From positions 1 through 64,000 of the forward strand of contig JAFGKD010000001.1 in NCBI GenBank assembly GCA_016928775.1: a stretch of DNA of 64,000 nucleotides, in the 5' to 3' direction. A program made the translations under genes and the position numbers. How positions within the stretch are numbered: the stretch's first letter is position 1; every line of letters begins with the position of its first letter. Source of the DNA: Candidatus Zhuqueibacterota bacterium (GTDB lineage Bacteria; Zhuqueibacterota; Zhuqueibacteria; Residuimicrobiales; Krinioviventaceae). Below, one piece after another: positions 52,399 to 61,505 of the stretch. The notes beneath the pieces were generated by a model, which saw only the letters and a list, made by a program, of their open reading frames with translations, was not told where the DNA came from and made no database searches.

Positions 52399-53993
52399 AA
52401 TTTACCCCCTGTTTGTTGTTCTAATGTTTTATTGCATGACTTATTATTCAAAAGTTTTGCGACATTATGCGCAATTCTCTCTTCCAACTCTCTTGCTTCT
52501 TTGTTCAAATTCTCCAACTCTTCATTGAGTTCTTCCAACCGCTCATAAAATCCCTCCCCGTCATCGTTCTCCTCTTTCACCCCCACATAACGCCCGGGAT
52601 TCAAACTCCAGCCTTGCGCTTCTACTTCTTCAAGCGTTGCCAGTTTGCACAAGCCTTTGATGTCCTGGTAGGAACCATCAGGGAAATGCTCTCGCGTCAA
52701 TGCTTCGCTGTTGTGCAGGTTCTCCACCGGTTCACCACGATAGAGTCGCACAATATTGCCGAGGAACTCGATCTGCTCCGGTGTGAACTCGCGGTGCGCG
52801 CGATCCACCTGCACAAAGAGATGCCGGGCGTCGATGAACAGAATCTTGTCTTGGCGCTCTTCCGGCTTGCCTTTGTCAAAAAACCATAGCGTCACCGGCA
52901 GCGTCACAGTGTAAAAAAAATTCGACGAGATGGCGATCATCACGTCCACGTGTCCGCTTTGGATGAGCTGCTTGCGAATCTCCAGCTCACTTTGTCGGGC
53001 ATCGCTGGCCGAGTTGGCCATGACAAAGCCGGCGCGACCGTTGTCGTTGAGCGCCGAGTAGAACACTTGAATCCACAAATAATTGCCATTGTCGGTCCTG
53101 GGCAAACCAAAGGGATAGCGCGGATCGTCTTTCAAGCGTTCCTTGTCCACGCCATTGACATTAAACGGTGGATTGGCTAAGAGATAATCAAAGTAACCGA
53201 GACCGTTGTGCGGATCTTCGTAATAGGTGTTGCTGAGGCGAATATCGCCCGAGAGTCCGTGAACTGCCAGGTTCATCTTGCACAGCCGCAAGTTGACTTC
53301 TTTGGCTTCCTGGCCGTAAATGCTGAGATCGTACGCCGGATAGCGCTGGTGCTCGTCCTCAAACCTGGCGGATTGGATGAACATACCGCCGGAACCGCTG
53401 GCCGGATCGAGCAGTCGACCTTTGAACGGTTCGATGATATTGACCAGCAGGCGAACGATGGAGGTCGGCGTGAAGAACTCGCCGCCACCGCGGCCTTCGC
53501 TCATGGCGAATTTCTCCAAAAAGTATTCATAGATGCGGCCAAAGATGTCGCCGTCGGCATCCATGCTGATGCTGTTGAAATTCTTCAGCAGATCAAAGAG
53601 CAGACTGTTGTTGATGATGGTGTACTCTTTCGGCAACACGCCGGCCAGGTCTTCGTTCTCCTTCTCAATGGCTTCCATGGCATTGTTTATTTCCTTGCCG
53701 ATATTGGCGCCCTCGGGGAGTTGCATGAGAGAGGAGTAACGGGCGTGTTCCGGCAGATAAAGAACGCCCAGTTCCTGGTAATCGAGCTTGCCGATGCTGC
53801 GGCGTCCTGAGGGGCTGGCGGCAGTCAGCTTTTTCGCTGCCAGGTTAAAGCGCACATCGGCGTATTTGAGAAAGATGAGTCCAAGGATAGGGCGAGAATA
53901 TTCCTGTGCCGTGAGGGATGAATTGGCGCGCAACTGGTCTGCTGCTTTCCACAGCCGGTCTTCGAGGTCTTTGCGATTTTCATTTGCAGGCAT
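52395..53993 (-). CDS. hsdM: Type I restriction-modification methyltransferase subunit
   Basis: This 532-residue N6-adenine methyltransferase has an N-terminal helical domain ([19 protein letters not shown]), AdoMet motif [10 protein letters not shown] and catalytic NPPF (about residue 273, [10 protein letters not shown]). A C-terminal coiled coil ([16 protein letters not shown]) would bind HsdS. It protects the host sites and forms the core enzyme. It is the first gene of the restriction locus, with the promoter expected in 53994-54114. Confidence 0.96.
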   Translation of the reverse strand: MPANENRKDLEDRLWKAADQLRANSSLTAQEYSRPILGLIFLKYADVRFNLAAKKLTAASPSGRRSIGKLDYQELGVLYLPEHARYSSLMQLPEGANIGKEINNAMEAIEKENEDLAGVLPKEYTIINNSLLFDLLKNFNSISMDADGDIFGRIYEYFLEKFAMSEGRGGGEFFTPTSIVRLLVNIIEPFKGRLLDPASGSGGMFIQSARFEDEHQRYPAYDLSIYGQEAKEVNLRLCKMNLAVHGLSGDIRLSNTYYEDPHNGLGYFDYLLANPPFNVNGVDKERLKDDPRYPFGLPRTDNGNYLWIQVFYSALNDNGRAGFVMANSASDARQSELEIRKQLIQSGHVDVMIAISSNFFYTVTLPVTLWFFDKGKPEERQDKILFIDARHLFVQVDRAHREFTPEQIEFLGNIVRLYRGEPVENLHNSEALTREHFPDGSYQDIKGLCKLATLEEVEAQGWSLNPGRYVGVKEENDDGEGFYERLEELNEELENLNKEARELEERIAHNVAKLLNNKSCNKTLEQQTGGKL

Positions 53994-54114
53994 GGGCGTA
54001 TTGTATGTGATTGTTAAATTCGGGCACCTTTACTGAGATGATGTGTAAATAGTAGTAAATAGAGGGGAGAAATGCAAAGAGAAATGTTTATCATGCGCAC
54101 GCATACGGCGTCCA

Positions 54115-55239
54115 TTATTCATACAATTCCCGAATCAATCCGCATATAGTCTCAATATCGCCCGTTTCAAGTTCATAAAACAGCGGCAAACGCACCAGAC
54201 AATCGGTGTAGCGATCAGAATTTTCCAGCACCCGGCCATCGTGTTTGTTCTGGTAAAAGTCACTTTTGTGCAGACTCTGATAGTGAAAAACCGCCAATAC
54301 GCCGTTGTTTTTCAGATGGTCGATGAGCGCTGTTCTGTTCTCGTAGGAATGGCAAATGAGATAATACATGTGCGCATTGTTGGTGGCAAAAGGGGGGATA
54401 TCGGTCAATTGGAAATAGCCTTTATCTGCGAGCGGCCTGAGCCGTTCATCGTAGGCGTGCCAGAGCTGCTTGCGTTTGGCTTGTATTTTGTCGATGTTCT
54501 CTAATTGCGCACATAAAAACGCAGCGATAATTTCCGAGGGGAGAAAAGAGGATCCCACATCGACCCAGCCGTATTTGTTAATTTCGCCGCGGAAAAACTC
54601 GGCGCGATTCGTACCTTTTTCCCAGATGATCTCGGCGCGCGCTGCAAAGCGGGCGTCATTGATTGCCAATAATCCCCCTTCGCCCGATATGATATTTTTG
54701 GTCTCATGAAATGAAAAGCAGCCCAAATGGCCGATACTTCCCAGCGGCTTTTTTTTGTAATAAGCGTCAATGGCCTGGGCGGCGTCCTCGATGACCAGCA
54801 AATGATACCTGTCGGCTAACGCCATAATTTTATCCATATCGCACGCCACGCCGCCATAGTGCACCGGGATAATGGCTTTGGTTTTTTCAGTGATCAATTC
54901 TTCCACCCGGTCGACGTCCAGATTGGGATGGTGCGCGTAAGAGTCGGCAAAAACGATGTGCGCACCCTGCCGCACAAACGCTAACGCTGTCGAAACAAAA
55001 GTAAAGGAGGGCACAATGACCTGATCTCCCGGCTGAATATCGGCCAATATCGCCGCCATTTCCAGGGCATCAGTGCAGGAGGTCGTCAGGAGCACCTTGT
55101 GAAAGCCGAATTTATCGGTAAAAAAGCGGTGACATTTTTCTGTGAACAAGCCATTGCCGGAAATCTTGCCGGATTTGACAGCCTGATAAATATAGTGGTT
55201 TTCATTGCCGGTGAGAAAAGGTTTATTAAATGGAATCAT
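54115..55239 (-). CDS. wecE: dTDP-4-amino-4,6-dideoxygalactose transaminase-like (WecE/RffA)
   Basis: This 374-residue PLP-dependent sugar aminotransferase of the DegT/DnrJ/EryC1 group has the opening IPFNKPFLTGNENHYI and SGKISGNGLFTEKC. VIVPSFTFVSTALAFVRQGA and the PLP lysine context SFHETKNIISGEGG follow closely the WecE pattern. It would make the amino sugar precursor of Fuc4NAc from dTDP-4-keto-6-deoxyglucose. A WecD-like acetyltransferase follows immediately, which supports the call. Confidence 0.88.
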   Translation of the reverse strand: MIPFNKPFLTGNENHYIYQAVKSGKISGNGLFTEKCHRFFTDKFGFHKVLLTTSCTDALEMAAILADIQPGDQVIVPSFTFVSTALAFVRQGAHIVFADSYAHHPNLDVDRVEELITEKTKAIIPVHYGGVACDMDKIMALADRYHLLVIEDAAQAIDAYYKKKPLGSIGHLGCFSFHETKNIISGEGGLLAINDARFAARAEIIWEKGTNRAEFFRGEINKYGWVDVGSSFLPSEIIAAFLCAQLENIDKIQAKRKQLWHAYDERLRPLADKGYFQLTDIPPFATNNAHMYYLICHSYENRTALIDHLKNNGVLAVFHYQSLHKSDFYQNKHDGRVLENSDRYTDCLVRLPLFYELETGDIETICGLIRELYE

Positions 55240-55269
55240 CTAGTCACCATCATATATTAAAGATAAATT

Positions 55270-55995
55270 TCAGAGCCAAAAGTGATAGACATGGGTTGTT
55301 GATGTGAGCTGAAAGCCATTCCTTTCATAAAACAGACAGGCCGGTTTATTGGCCTGTTGGGTTGTCACCTGCAGCCGAAAAATATTTTTTGCCACAAGAT
55401 GCTGTTGGCAGGTATTCAACAGCGCTGTGCCGATCCCTTTGCCTCTCGCCGGTTTGTCCACCGCCAATAGACCAATGCGTGCGGATATATCCGCATATTT
55501 TAGCGTGATCAATCCGGCTATTTTGTCGCAATCGTGATACAGAAAAACCTGATCCGCAAAAGTGCCGGCAAGCGAATTATCCAGCCAGATTTTATAAAAA
55601 GCTGCAAATTCGGCATAAGAAAAGTGAGCATCCACGCGAAAGCGCGAATATTCGCCACTCTGCAGTGCCAGATCATGGAGCTGCGAAATCCGGTTTGTAT
55701 CGCGATACGGAGCCACATTGGGTGATGCAGGGAGGTCAAACGGCGTGGCACAAGTTTTTTCGTATACAATTTTTGTATCAACATTTTTCCCATTAAAGCT
55801 ATTCATGATATATAATGGGACAAGCTCATTGCTGACAGCAGATAGATAGATTAACCTGAAACCTTGCTTTTGAGCTGATTTGAGGAGATCGCCAAGCTGG
55901 TGCGTGTGCGAGTCAATGGTAATTCTGCCGATTTTTCGCTTGAAAAAATCACTATCCCACGGCAAATATTCAATATGCAGTTCAGAGTTAGCCAC
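55270..55995 (-). CDS. wecD: GNAT acetyltransferase, WecD-like
   Basis: This 241-residue protein opens with EYLPWDSDFFKRKIGRI, a feature of the WecD N-terminal domain. The acetyl-CoA-binding GNAT core follows: LLAVDKPARGKGIGTALL, then ACLFYERNGFQL. It would acetylate the 4-amino group of the sugar produced by the adjacent WecE-like enzyme to give dTDP-Fuc4NAc. It lies three bases after the GT4 gene's stop and 30 before wecE, so the three form one operon. Confidence 0.8.
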   Translation of the reverse strand: MANSELHIEYLPWDSDFFKRKIGRITIDSHTHQLGDLLKSAQKQGFRLIYLSAVSNELVPLYIMNSFNGKNVDTKIVYEKTCATPFDLPASPNVAPYRDTNRISQLHDLALQSGEYSRFRVDAHFSYAEFAAFYKIWLDNSLAGTFADQVFLYHDCDKIAGLITLKYADISARIGLLAVDKPARGKGIGTALLNTCQQHLVAKNIFRLQVTTQQANKPACLFYERNGFQLTSTTHVYHFWL

Positions 55996-55998
55996 AGA

Positions 55999-57219
55999 TC
56001 AATTCGCAAGTAGTTTCTCGAGATGATTTACAAAGGTATCACGTCCGCACAAGTCGAGCGCACGCTGCCGACACTTTTTTGACATGTTGTTGCTGCTTTG
56101 CTGATCAAGTCCAAGAACAACTTTTAATCCTTTGGCAAAGTCTTTTATATCAAAAAGCCTGGCACGATAGCCAGTTTCGCCGGTGATAACCAGGTCACGT
56201 GCCACGCCCGTATCAAACGCCACGACCGGCGTACCGCACATCAGCGCCTGATTGATCATCATCGGCCCGGAATCTTCAAGCGACGGGCACAAAAAGAGAT
56301 CCGCAGCCTGATAAGCCTTGACAAGCTTTTCTTCATGCAAAAAGCCCAGCACTTTTGTTTCTTTTTGAATGAGATTTTTTTCAAAACTTCCGGCAATCAT
56401 GACAAGTAAATCTTCAGCGAGCGAATTGATCGCTTCAGTGAGCAGTGCCATGCCTTTTCTTTTATCCGCTAAATTTGCCGCCCCGAAAAACAACACTTTT
56501 TTATCGGGAGAAATCCCCCAATATTCTTTTGCTTGTCGTTTATCTGCCGGATAAAATTTGTTCTCATCGATAAAACCGATTATCCTGGCAACGCGGCGAT
56601 GTCGGGCGAGTGCCGAAGACAGCGCTCGCTGATAATCCGTTTCGGAAAACGCGACGATGGTCATGTGCGCCGGTAAATATTTATTTTTAAAGAGCAAGAC
56701 TTGTTTGGCCAACTTTTTTTGCGAAACTTTGATAATGGCCGGACAGTTCTCGCAGGTTGATTGATAGCCCGTACAATCCCAGGGATAATGGCAGCCGCCG
56801 GTGAGCGGCGCATTGTCCATCATCAACCAGTAGATTTTCGCGCCGGTTAATTTACAGAGTTTATGAATGACCCTGGCATTTATAAAATCAGTTACCCAAT
56901 ACAACAGGATGATATCCGGCTTGAACGGACATTGCTTTAATATTCGTCGCGCGGACACTGGCGTTATCATTTCAAATTTATTATAAAAGTGATAATCATA
57001 CAAGAAAGAGTTGCGCTTTGTAAAGAGTCCGGCCAGCTTTCTTTTGAGCTTGTGATAAAGGCTCTTTTTAATGGCAAAAACCGCACCCTTTCGCTTGCAC
57101 TCCTGCACCAAAAGTACGGATTGATGGCCTAGCTGTTGCAAGAGCTGGTTGTATTCGTAAGCCACACTGCCGGCGCCACCGTGATCATAGGTGGAAATAT
57201 TTAAAATTTTACAGGGCAC
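55999..57219 (-). CDS. GT4-family glycosyltransferase
   Basis: This 406-residue GT-B enzyme has an N-terminal ILNISTYDHGGAGSVAYEYNQLL and a Cys-rich loop (WDCTGYQSTCENCPAI) seen in a subset of GT4 enzymes of surface polysaccharide loci. The C-terminal nucleotide-sugar site has VLFFGAANLADKRKGM and FLCPSLEDSGPMMINQALMCGTPVVAF. It could transfer Fuc4NAc made by its neighbours. Donor and acceptor are unproven. Confidence 0.88.
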   Translation of the reverse strand: MPCKILNISTYDHGGAGSVAYEYNQLLQQLGHQSVLLVQECKRKGAVFAIKKSLYHKLKRKLAGLFTKRNSFLYDYHFYNKFEMITPVSARRILKQCPFKPDIILLYWVTDFINARVIHKLCKLTGAKIYWLMMDNAPLTGGCHYPWDCTGYQSTCENCPAIIKVSQKKLAKQVLLFKNKYLPAHMTIVAFSETDYQRALSSALARHRRVARIIGFIDENKFYPADKRQAKEYWGISPDKKVLFFGAANLADKRKGMALLTEAINSLAEDLLVMIAGSFEKNLIQKETKVLGFLHEEKLVKAYQAADLFLCPSLEDSGPMMINQALMCGTPVVAFDTGVARDLVITGETGYRARLFDIKDFAKGLKVVLGLDQQSSNNMSKKCRQRALDLCGRDTFVNHLEKLLAN

Positions 57220-57455
57220 GTGATTCCAGATACTTTGAGCAGATTCGCATGAGCCATGAGCATAATTCTGTTTTTATTGGGTGCGGGAAAAGTAAAGATA
57301 TCTATAATCAAGTTCAACGTAAATCTGTTTATCCCGGCAACACAGATGAGCGGAAAAATTTTCGAAAACATTTTTCCTCTTTGATTGTTAAAATAATACG
57401 AAAAACGACAAATGATTGAAAAATACGAAACCTCTGAATGAGGTGATGTGCACCT
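57220..57455. other. Divergent intergenic region
   Basis: This region lies between the GT4 gene (minus) and the unknown exported protein (plus). An imperfect palindrome at about 57352-57378 (GGAAAAATTTTCGAAAACATTTTTCC-like) lies in the middle. No gene is seen. Confidence 0.35.
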
Positions 57456-58217
57456 GTGAGTCGTTATGTTTTAAAATTGCTGTCGCTTGTTTTATTTTTC
57501 GCCTGCACATTAGCACTGGCGCAAACCCCGGTTTTGCAGCCGAGCGAACAGGACACGACTTTGGAAAAATCTCCCAAGGACAGCACACGCTATTACCGGC
57601 CGCCAGCCCCGGAAAAACGCAAGTCCTATCAAATTAATATGACTGAACATATGGTAAAATCCAATATGGCGCGATTGTCCTACTATGCGCAAGGGCAGTA
57701 TATGAATTCGCTGCAAACCCTGGAAGAAATCTTTATTCAGGCCAATCAGTTCCCCGAGGAGGTCAAGAATAAAATGTTTGGCCTGGCTATAGCCGGAGGC
57801 GTGGCCCAGGAAGTATTCAAACAGACGCGCAAGGAACTTTATAAAAGAAAAATTCGTTTTATCTATCCCAGTTTGTATGGTGTCAATATAACCTATCCCA
57901 TCCGGTCGCTGAATGCGCAGTTTTATTTTCGTGCCATGTCGAGCGCTGATCGATTATATATGCTGCATCTGAATAGTGGCCAATATAGTTTCCTCTATCG
58001 CGACACGCCGGATGTCATCCAGAGAGGCATTTATTACAAAATCTATAATAATATTCGTGTTTTCGGGATGCATACGCAATATCAATATTCAGCTTATCAT
58101 GGACTTGGTGTTTCGCAGCATACGAAAAGGCTATTCTTCTATTTACTTTACTCTCAAAGCCCTGATATAGCACAAAGCAATCGGATCTATCTTTATCTAA
58201 ACATACGCATTAACTAA
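57456..58217 (+). CDS. Exported protein of unknown function
   Basis: This 253-residue protein has a signal peptide (1-22, ending LALAQ), a proline-rich linker and a helical middle (YAQGQYMNSLQTLEEIF). A Tyr-rich, strand-like second half (FIYPSLYGVNITYPI, YFLLYSQ, ending LYLNIRIN) suggests an outer-membrane-associated domain. No family is recognised. The start is GTG with AGGTG about ten bases upstream; no better in-frame start exists. It is a single gene between a divergent GT4 and a downstream MscS gene. Confidence 0.65.
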   Translation: MSRYVLKLLSLVLFFACTLALAQTPVLQPSEQDTTLEKSPKDSTRYYRPPAPEKRKSYQINMTEHMVKSNMARLSYYAQGQYMNSLQTLEEIFIQANQFPEEVKNKMFGLAIAGGVAQEVFKQTRKELYKRKIRFIYPSLYGVNITYPIRSLNAQFYFRAMSSADRLYMLHLNSGQYSFLYRDTPDVIQRGIYYKIYNNIRVFGMHTQYQYSAYHGLGVSQHTKRLFFYLLYSQSPDIAQSNRIYLYLNIRIN

Positions 58218-58422
58218 CTCCACCGGATTATCTTTTGTTTCACATGACAATCTGCTGACGCATTCTGAAAAAGTGCGATGAAAAAAGTTAATTTTTTTCA
58301 AACAGGAATAGTTGTCCATGTCCTCGTGTTGAATTCATAAAATTTTGGATACGGGGGAAGATTTTTCATAATCGGATTTTCCTTAAACAATCCATATCTA
58401 CACTAAAAGAGGAGATAGCAGC

Positions 58423-59250
58423 ATGGATACTCAGGCACCGACTTTATTGGAAACCTTGACAAATCAGGGCATTACGATCGGCTTGAATATTCTATTAGCG
58501 TTAGCCATCTTTATTATTGGAAGATGGGTGGCCGGGCTTTTGAAAAAGACGACGCAAAAAATAATGCAGCGACGAGAGGTTGAAGAAACGTTGACCAAAT
58601 TTGTCGGCAATTTAGTGTACATCCTTTTGCTCATTTTTGTCATTTTAGCCGTGCTCAACAGGCTGGGTATTCAAACCACATCGTTCGTGGCGATACTTGC
58701 TTCCGCCGGTTTTGCCATTGGCCTGGCGCTTCAGGGTGGTTTGGCCAATTTTGCCGCAGGCGTGTTGTTGATCATTTTTCGACCGTTCAAGGTCGGAGAC
58801 TATATCGAGGGCGCCGGCACGGCGGGTATTGTTGAGGCTATTCAAATTTTTACCACACAACTGCGCACACCGGATAATAAAACAATTATCATTCCTAACG
58901 CAGCCATAACCGCCAATAATATCACAAATTACTCAACCAAACCCACCCGACGTGTTGACCTCGTCGTTGGCTGCGGTTATAGCGATGATCTCGTTAAAGT
59001 CAAAAAAGTTCTGCAAGAGATTGTTGCTCAAGATGCGCGCGTACTCACAGAGCCGGCGCCACAAGTGGCTGTGTCCGAGCTCGGTGACAGCAGCGTGAAC
59101 TTTGTCCTTCGACCCTGGGTCAATGCTGCTGACTACTGGGATGTCTATTTTGACATGACTGAAACGGTCAAACGACGCTTTGATGAAGAGGGTATCTCCA
59201 TTCCTTTCCCGCAACGCGATGTGCATATCTATCAGCATAATACTGCTTGA
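58423..59250 (+). CDS. Small-conductance mechanosensitive channel (MscS)
   Basis: This 275-residue inner-membrane channel opens on hypo-osmotic shock. There are three N-terminal helices. The pore helix and its exit read SAGFAIGLALQGGLANFAAGVLLIIFRPF followed by KVGDYIEGAG, and the cytosolic beta-domain has the FTTQLRTPDNKTIIIPN motif. The size equals E. coli MscS (286). GAGGAGA lies before the ATG. It is followed after two bases by a phosphatase gene. Confidence 0.95.
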   Translation: MDTQAPTLLETLTNQGITIGLNILLALAIFIIGRWVAGLLKKTTQKIMQRREVEETLTKFVGNLVYILLLIFVILAVLNRLGIQTTSFVAILASAGFAIGLALQGGLANFAAGVLLIIFRPFKVGDYIEGAGTAGIVEAIQIFTTQLRTPDNKTIIIPNAAITANNITNYSTKPTRRVDLVVGCGYSDDLVKVKKVLQEIVAQDARVLTEPAPQVAVSELGDSSVNFVLRPWVNAADYWDVYFDMTETVKRRFDEEGISIPFPQRDVHIYQHNTA

Positions 59251-59252
59251 AA

Positions 59253-60326
59253 ATGAAAAAGCGTAAAAAAACCGGTCTTTTTCGTGACTTTTTTGGCACG
59301 ATCCGTCAAGACCTGAAAGAGACAAATATAAAAACCTCGTTGTGGCGCGACCTGCGCGCGATTTATGAATTTTATTTATCCCCGCAGGAGCGAACCGAAT
59401 TAGCAGCCATGGGCTGGTTTCGGCGCTGGCTTTATCGAATTTTTTGGTTTATTATTAACATTCTGAAAAAACTGTCGCCGTTTCGGCGACTTTTGCTTCT
59501 GCTTTCAATTATCCTCCTTCTTGAAGTCAATAACAACTCAAGAGTTGTATTAGGGTATGTCGCGCTGTTCATCGTTTTGATACTGGAATTAAAGGACAAA
59601 CTTTTGGCGCACGATGAATTGCGGGCCGGTCGCGCTGTACAAGCGGCATTGCGTCCGGAGAGCTGTCCGCCATTGAGTGGATGGGAAACGTACCTGTTCA
59701 CTCGCTCAGCCAATGACGTTGGCGGCGATCTGATTGATTGTATCAAACTGTCCGATGAGCACTTTGGCTTTATGGTGGGTGACGTCTCTGGCAAAGGTCT
59801 TGGCGCTGCCCTGCTGATGGCACAATTGCAGGCCAGCGTACACGCTCTTGCATCCGCTAACAAATCCCTGGTAAAATTGGTCACGCAACTCAACGAAATC
59901 TATTGTCGCGGTGGTCTGTCCAACAGCTTTATCTCTTTTATTTATTTTGATATTAAAGCCGACTCGGGCAAAGTGAATTTTGTCAATGCCGGTCATATAC
60001 CGCCAGCTATTATAAAGAATGCTCAGTTTGAAGAGTGGAGCAAAGGCGGTCTCGCTCTTGGCCTGGAGCAAAACACAAAATATCGGGAGGAGACTTTGAC
60101 GCTTAATGCGGGTGATTTCCTGGTTGTCTATACAGATGGCGTCACCGAAGCGAGAAATGAAAAAGGTGATTTCTGGGGCGAGGAACGCTTTTTCAAGCTC
60201 ATTCAGTCTTTTCAATCTTTGAACAGCACGATGTTAGGAGAAAAAATTGTCCAGGCGATCAATGCTTTCACCGGCAACGCCATGCGCAGCGATGATTTGA
60301 CATTTTTAATCCTCAAACGAACATAG
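59253..60326 (+). CDS. Membrane-anchored PP2C (SpoIIE/RsbU-type) phosphatase
   Basis: This protein has 357 residues from the ATG at 59253. Two hydrophobic segments (about 65-75 and 83-110) anchor it. The cytoplasmic PP2C domain starts at ELRAGRAVQAALRPESCPP, with metal-binding motifs VGGDLIDC, VGDVSGKGLGAALL, VYTDGVTEARN and RSDDLTFLIL. It should dephosphorylate a partner-switching protein. It is coupled to MscS (2-base gap), so it may relay membrane or osmotic state. It lacks the GAF domain of its relative at 7190. Confidence 0.9.
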   Translation: MKKRKKTGLFRDFFGTIRQDLKETNIKTSLWRDLRAIYEFYLSPQERTELAAMGWFRRWLYRIFWFIINILKKLSPFRRLLLLLSIILLLEVNNNSRVVLGYVALFIVLILELKDKLLAHDELRAGRAVQAALRPESCPPLSGWETYLFTRSANDVGGDLIDCIKLSDEHFGFMVGDVSGKGLGAALLMAQLQASVHALASANKSLVKLVTQLNEIYCRGGLSNSFISFIYFDIKADSGKVNFVNAGHIPPAIIKNAQFEEWSKGGLALGLEQNTKYREETLTLNAGDFLVVYTDGVTEARNEKGDFWGEERFFKLIQSFQSLNSTMLGEKIVQAINAFTGNAMRSDDLTFLILKRT

Positions 60327-60336
60327 GAAAATTATT

Positions 60337-61290
60337 GTGCACCTGGTCGTATTGGACGGATATACCATGAATCCCGGTGATTTGAGCTGGGAGCCACTGC
60401 ATCAATTAGCTGACTGCCAGATTTACGCAAGGACACCGGAACATCTTGTTTTATCACGAGGCCGATCCGCTGATCTCATCATCACCAATAAAGTTCCCTT
60501 TTACAGAGAAACGCTGAAACAGCTGCCGCTACTCAAATATATTGGTGTGTCCGCGACAGGTTATAATATTATTGATACGGCAGCCGCAAGCGAATTGGGC
60601 ATTGCGGTCACCAATGTCCCGGCTTACAGCACCATGTCAGTTGCCCAAATGGTTTTCGCGCATATCCTCAATTTAACGACGCACGTTGCGCAACACGCCG
60701 AATCTGTCCGGCGAGGCAAATGGGTCGCTTGCCAGGATTTTTCTTTTGCGGATTTTCCACTCATTGAGCTGGATGGACTTGTGCTCGGTATCATCGGTCT
60801 GGGACGCATCGGTCGTTCAGTGGCGCAGAGTGCGCATACCTTTGGTATGCAAGTGATTTTTTATGAGCCCCAAAAAAAGGAGGATAGACCAGCGTGGACA
60901 TCCCAGGTCGATGTGGAGACGCTCTTTGCGACAAGCGATATCATCACACTCCACTGTCCTTTGACGGATGCAACGCATCACATTGTAAATCGGGAGCGTT
61001 TGGCGCTGATGAAAAAAGATGCGTTTTTAATCAATACCGGGCGCGGACCGCTCATCGATGAGCAGGCGCTGGCCGATGCGCTCAATAGAGGCATGATCGC
61101 TGGCGCCGGCCTCGATGTGCTGTCGCACGAGCCACCGAGGGCGGATAATCCCTTGTTGCGCTCGAAAAATTGTTACATCACACCGCATAACGCCTGGGCT
61201 ACACGCGCCGCGCGACAGCGACTTTTGAATATTGTCGTCGACAATATCAAAGCCTTTCTCGATGGCAAGCCCAAAAACATCGTTCAATAG
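60337..61290 (+). CDS. D-2-hydroxyacid dehydrogenase, glycerate/hydroxypyruvate-type
   Basis: This 317-residue NAD(P)-dependent enzyme has the Rossmann motif GIIGLGRIGRSVA and the catalytic trio: an Arg in NTGRGPLIDE, the Glu in LDVLSHEPPR and the His in ITPHNAWAT. The start MHLVVLDGYTMNPGDLSWEPL is typical of HprA-like glycerate dehydrogenases. It starts at GTG, ten bases after the phosphatase stop. It could connect hydroxypyruvate and glycerate to the glycerate kinase at 23975. Confidence 0.9.
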   Translation: MHLVVLDGYTMNPGDLSWEPLHQLADCQIYARTPEHLVLSRGRSADLIITNKVPFYRETLKQLPLLKYIGVSATGYNIIDTAAASELGIAVTNVPAYSTMSVAQMVFAHILNLTTHVAQHAESVRRGKWVACQDFSFADFPLIELDGLVLGIIGLGRIGRSVAQSAHTFGMQVIFYEPQKKEDRPAWTSQVDVETLFATSDIITLHCPLTDATHHIVNRERLALMKKDAFLINTGRGPLIDEQALADALNRGMIAGAGLDVLSHEPPRADNPLLRSKNCYITPHNAWATRAARQRLLNIVVDNIKAFLDGKPKNIVQ

Positions 61291-61505
61291 TCATTCTTCT
61301 TTTCTCTCACCCACAGCTTTTTATCAACTCCGCACAGTTTTTTATCGTAGAATTCATGCAGCGGCAAAATTATTTATTGACAAAGTAAAGTCTGATTATT
61401 ATGTTACTTTTGTTGCCATGCTTTGGTTGATATCATTCCAAGAAAGGAGGCAAGAAAAAGCACACAAAGGTTTATTAAAATTTGACTCAAAAATTGGAGG
61501 ACAAC
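61291..61505. other. Leader region of the GH5-like gene
   Basis: These 215 bases are without a gene. They contain the promoter listed separately, an AAGGAGG-like sequence at 61442-61450 that precedes no ATG at useful distance, and the GGAGGA ribosome site at about 61497. Confidence 0.4.
61377..61405 (+). promoter_or_regulatory. Likely promoter of the GH5-like secreted protein
   Basis: TTGACA (61377), a 17-base spacer and TATGTT (61400) make a good sigma-70 promoter. An overlapping TACTTTTG (61405-61412) also matches the TAnnTTTG -7 box used in Bacteroidota, though its spacing to TTG is long. Either reading gives a leader of about 90 bases. Confidence 0.5.

Noticed and set aside
45879..54114. 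Restriction locus as a genomic island integrated at tRNA-Pro
   Set aside because: No integrase is present, and no copy of the tRNA 3' end was found near 54000.
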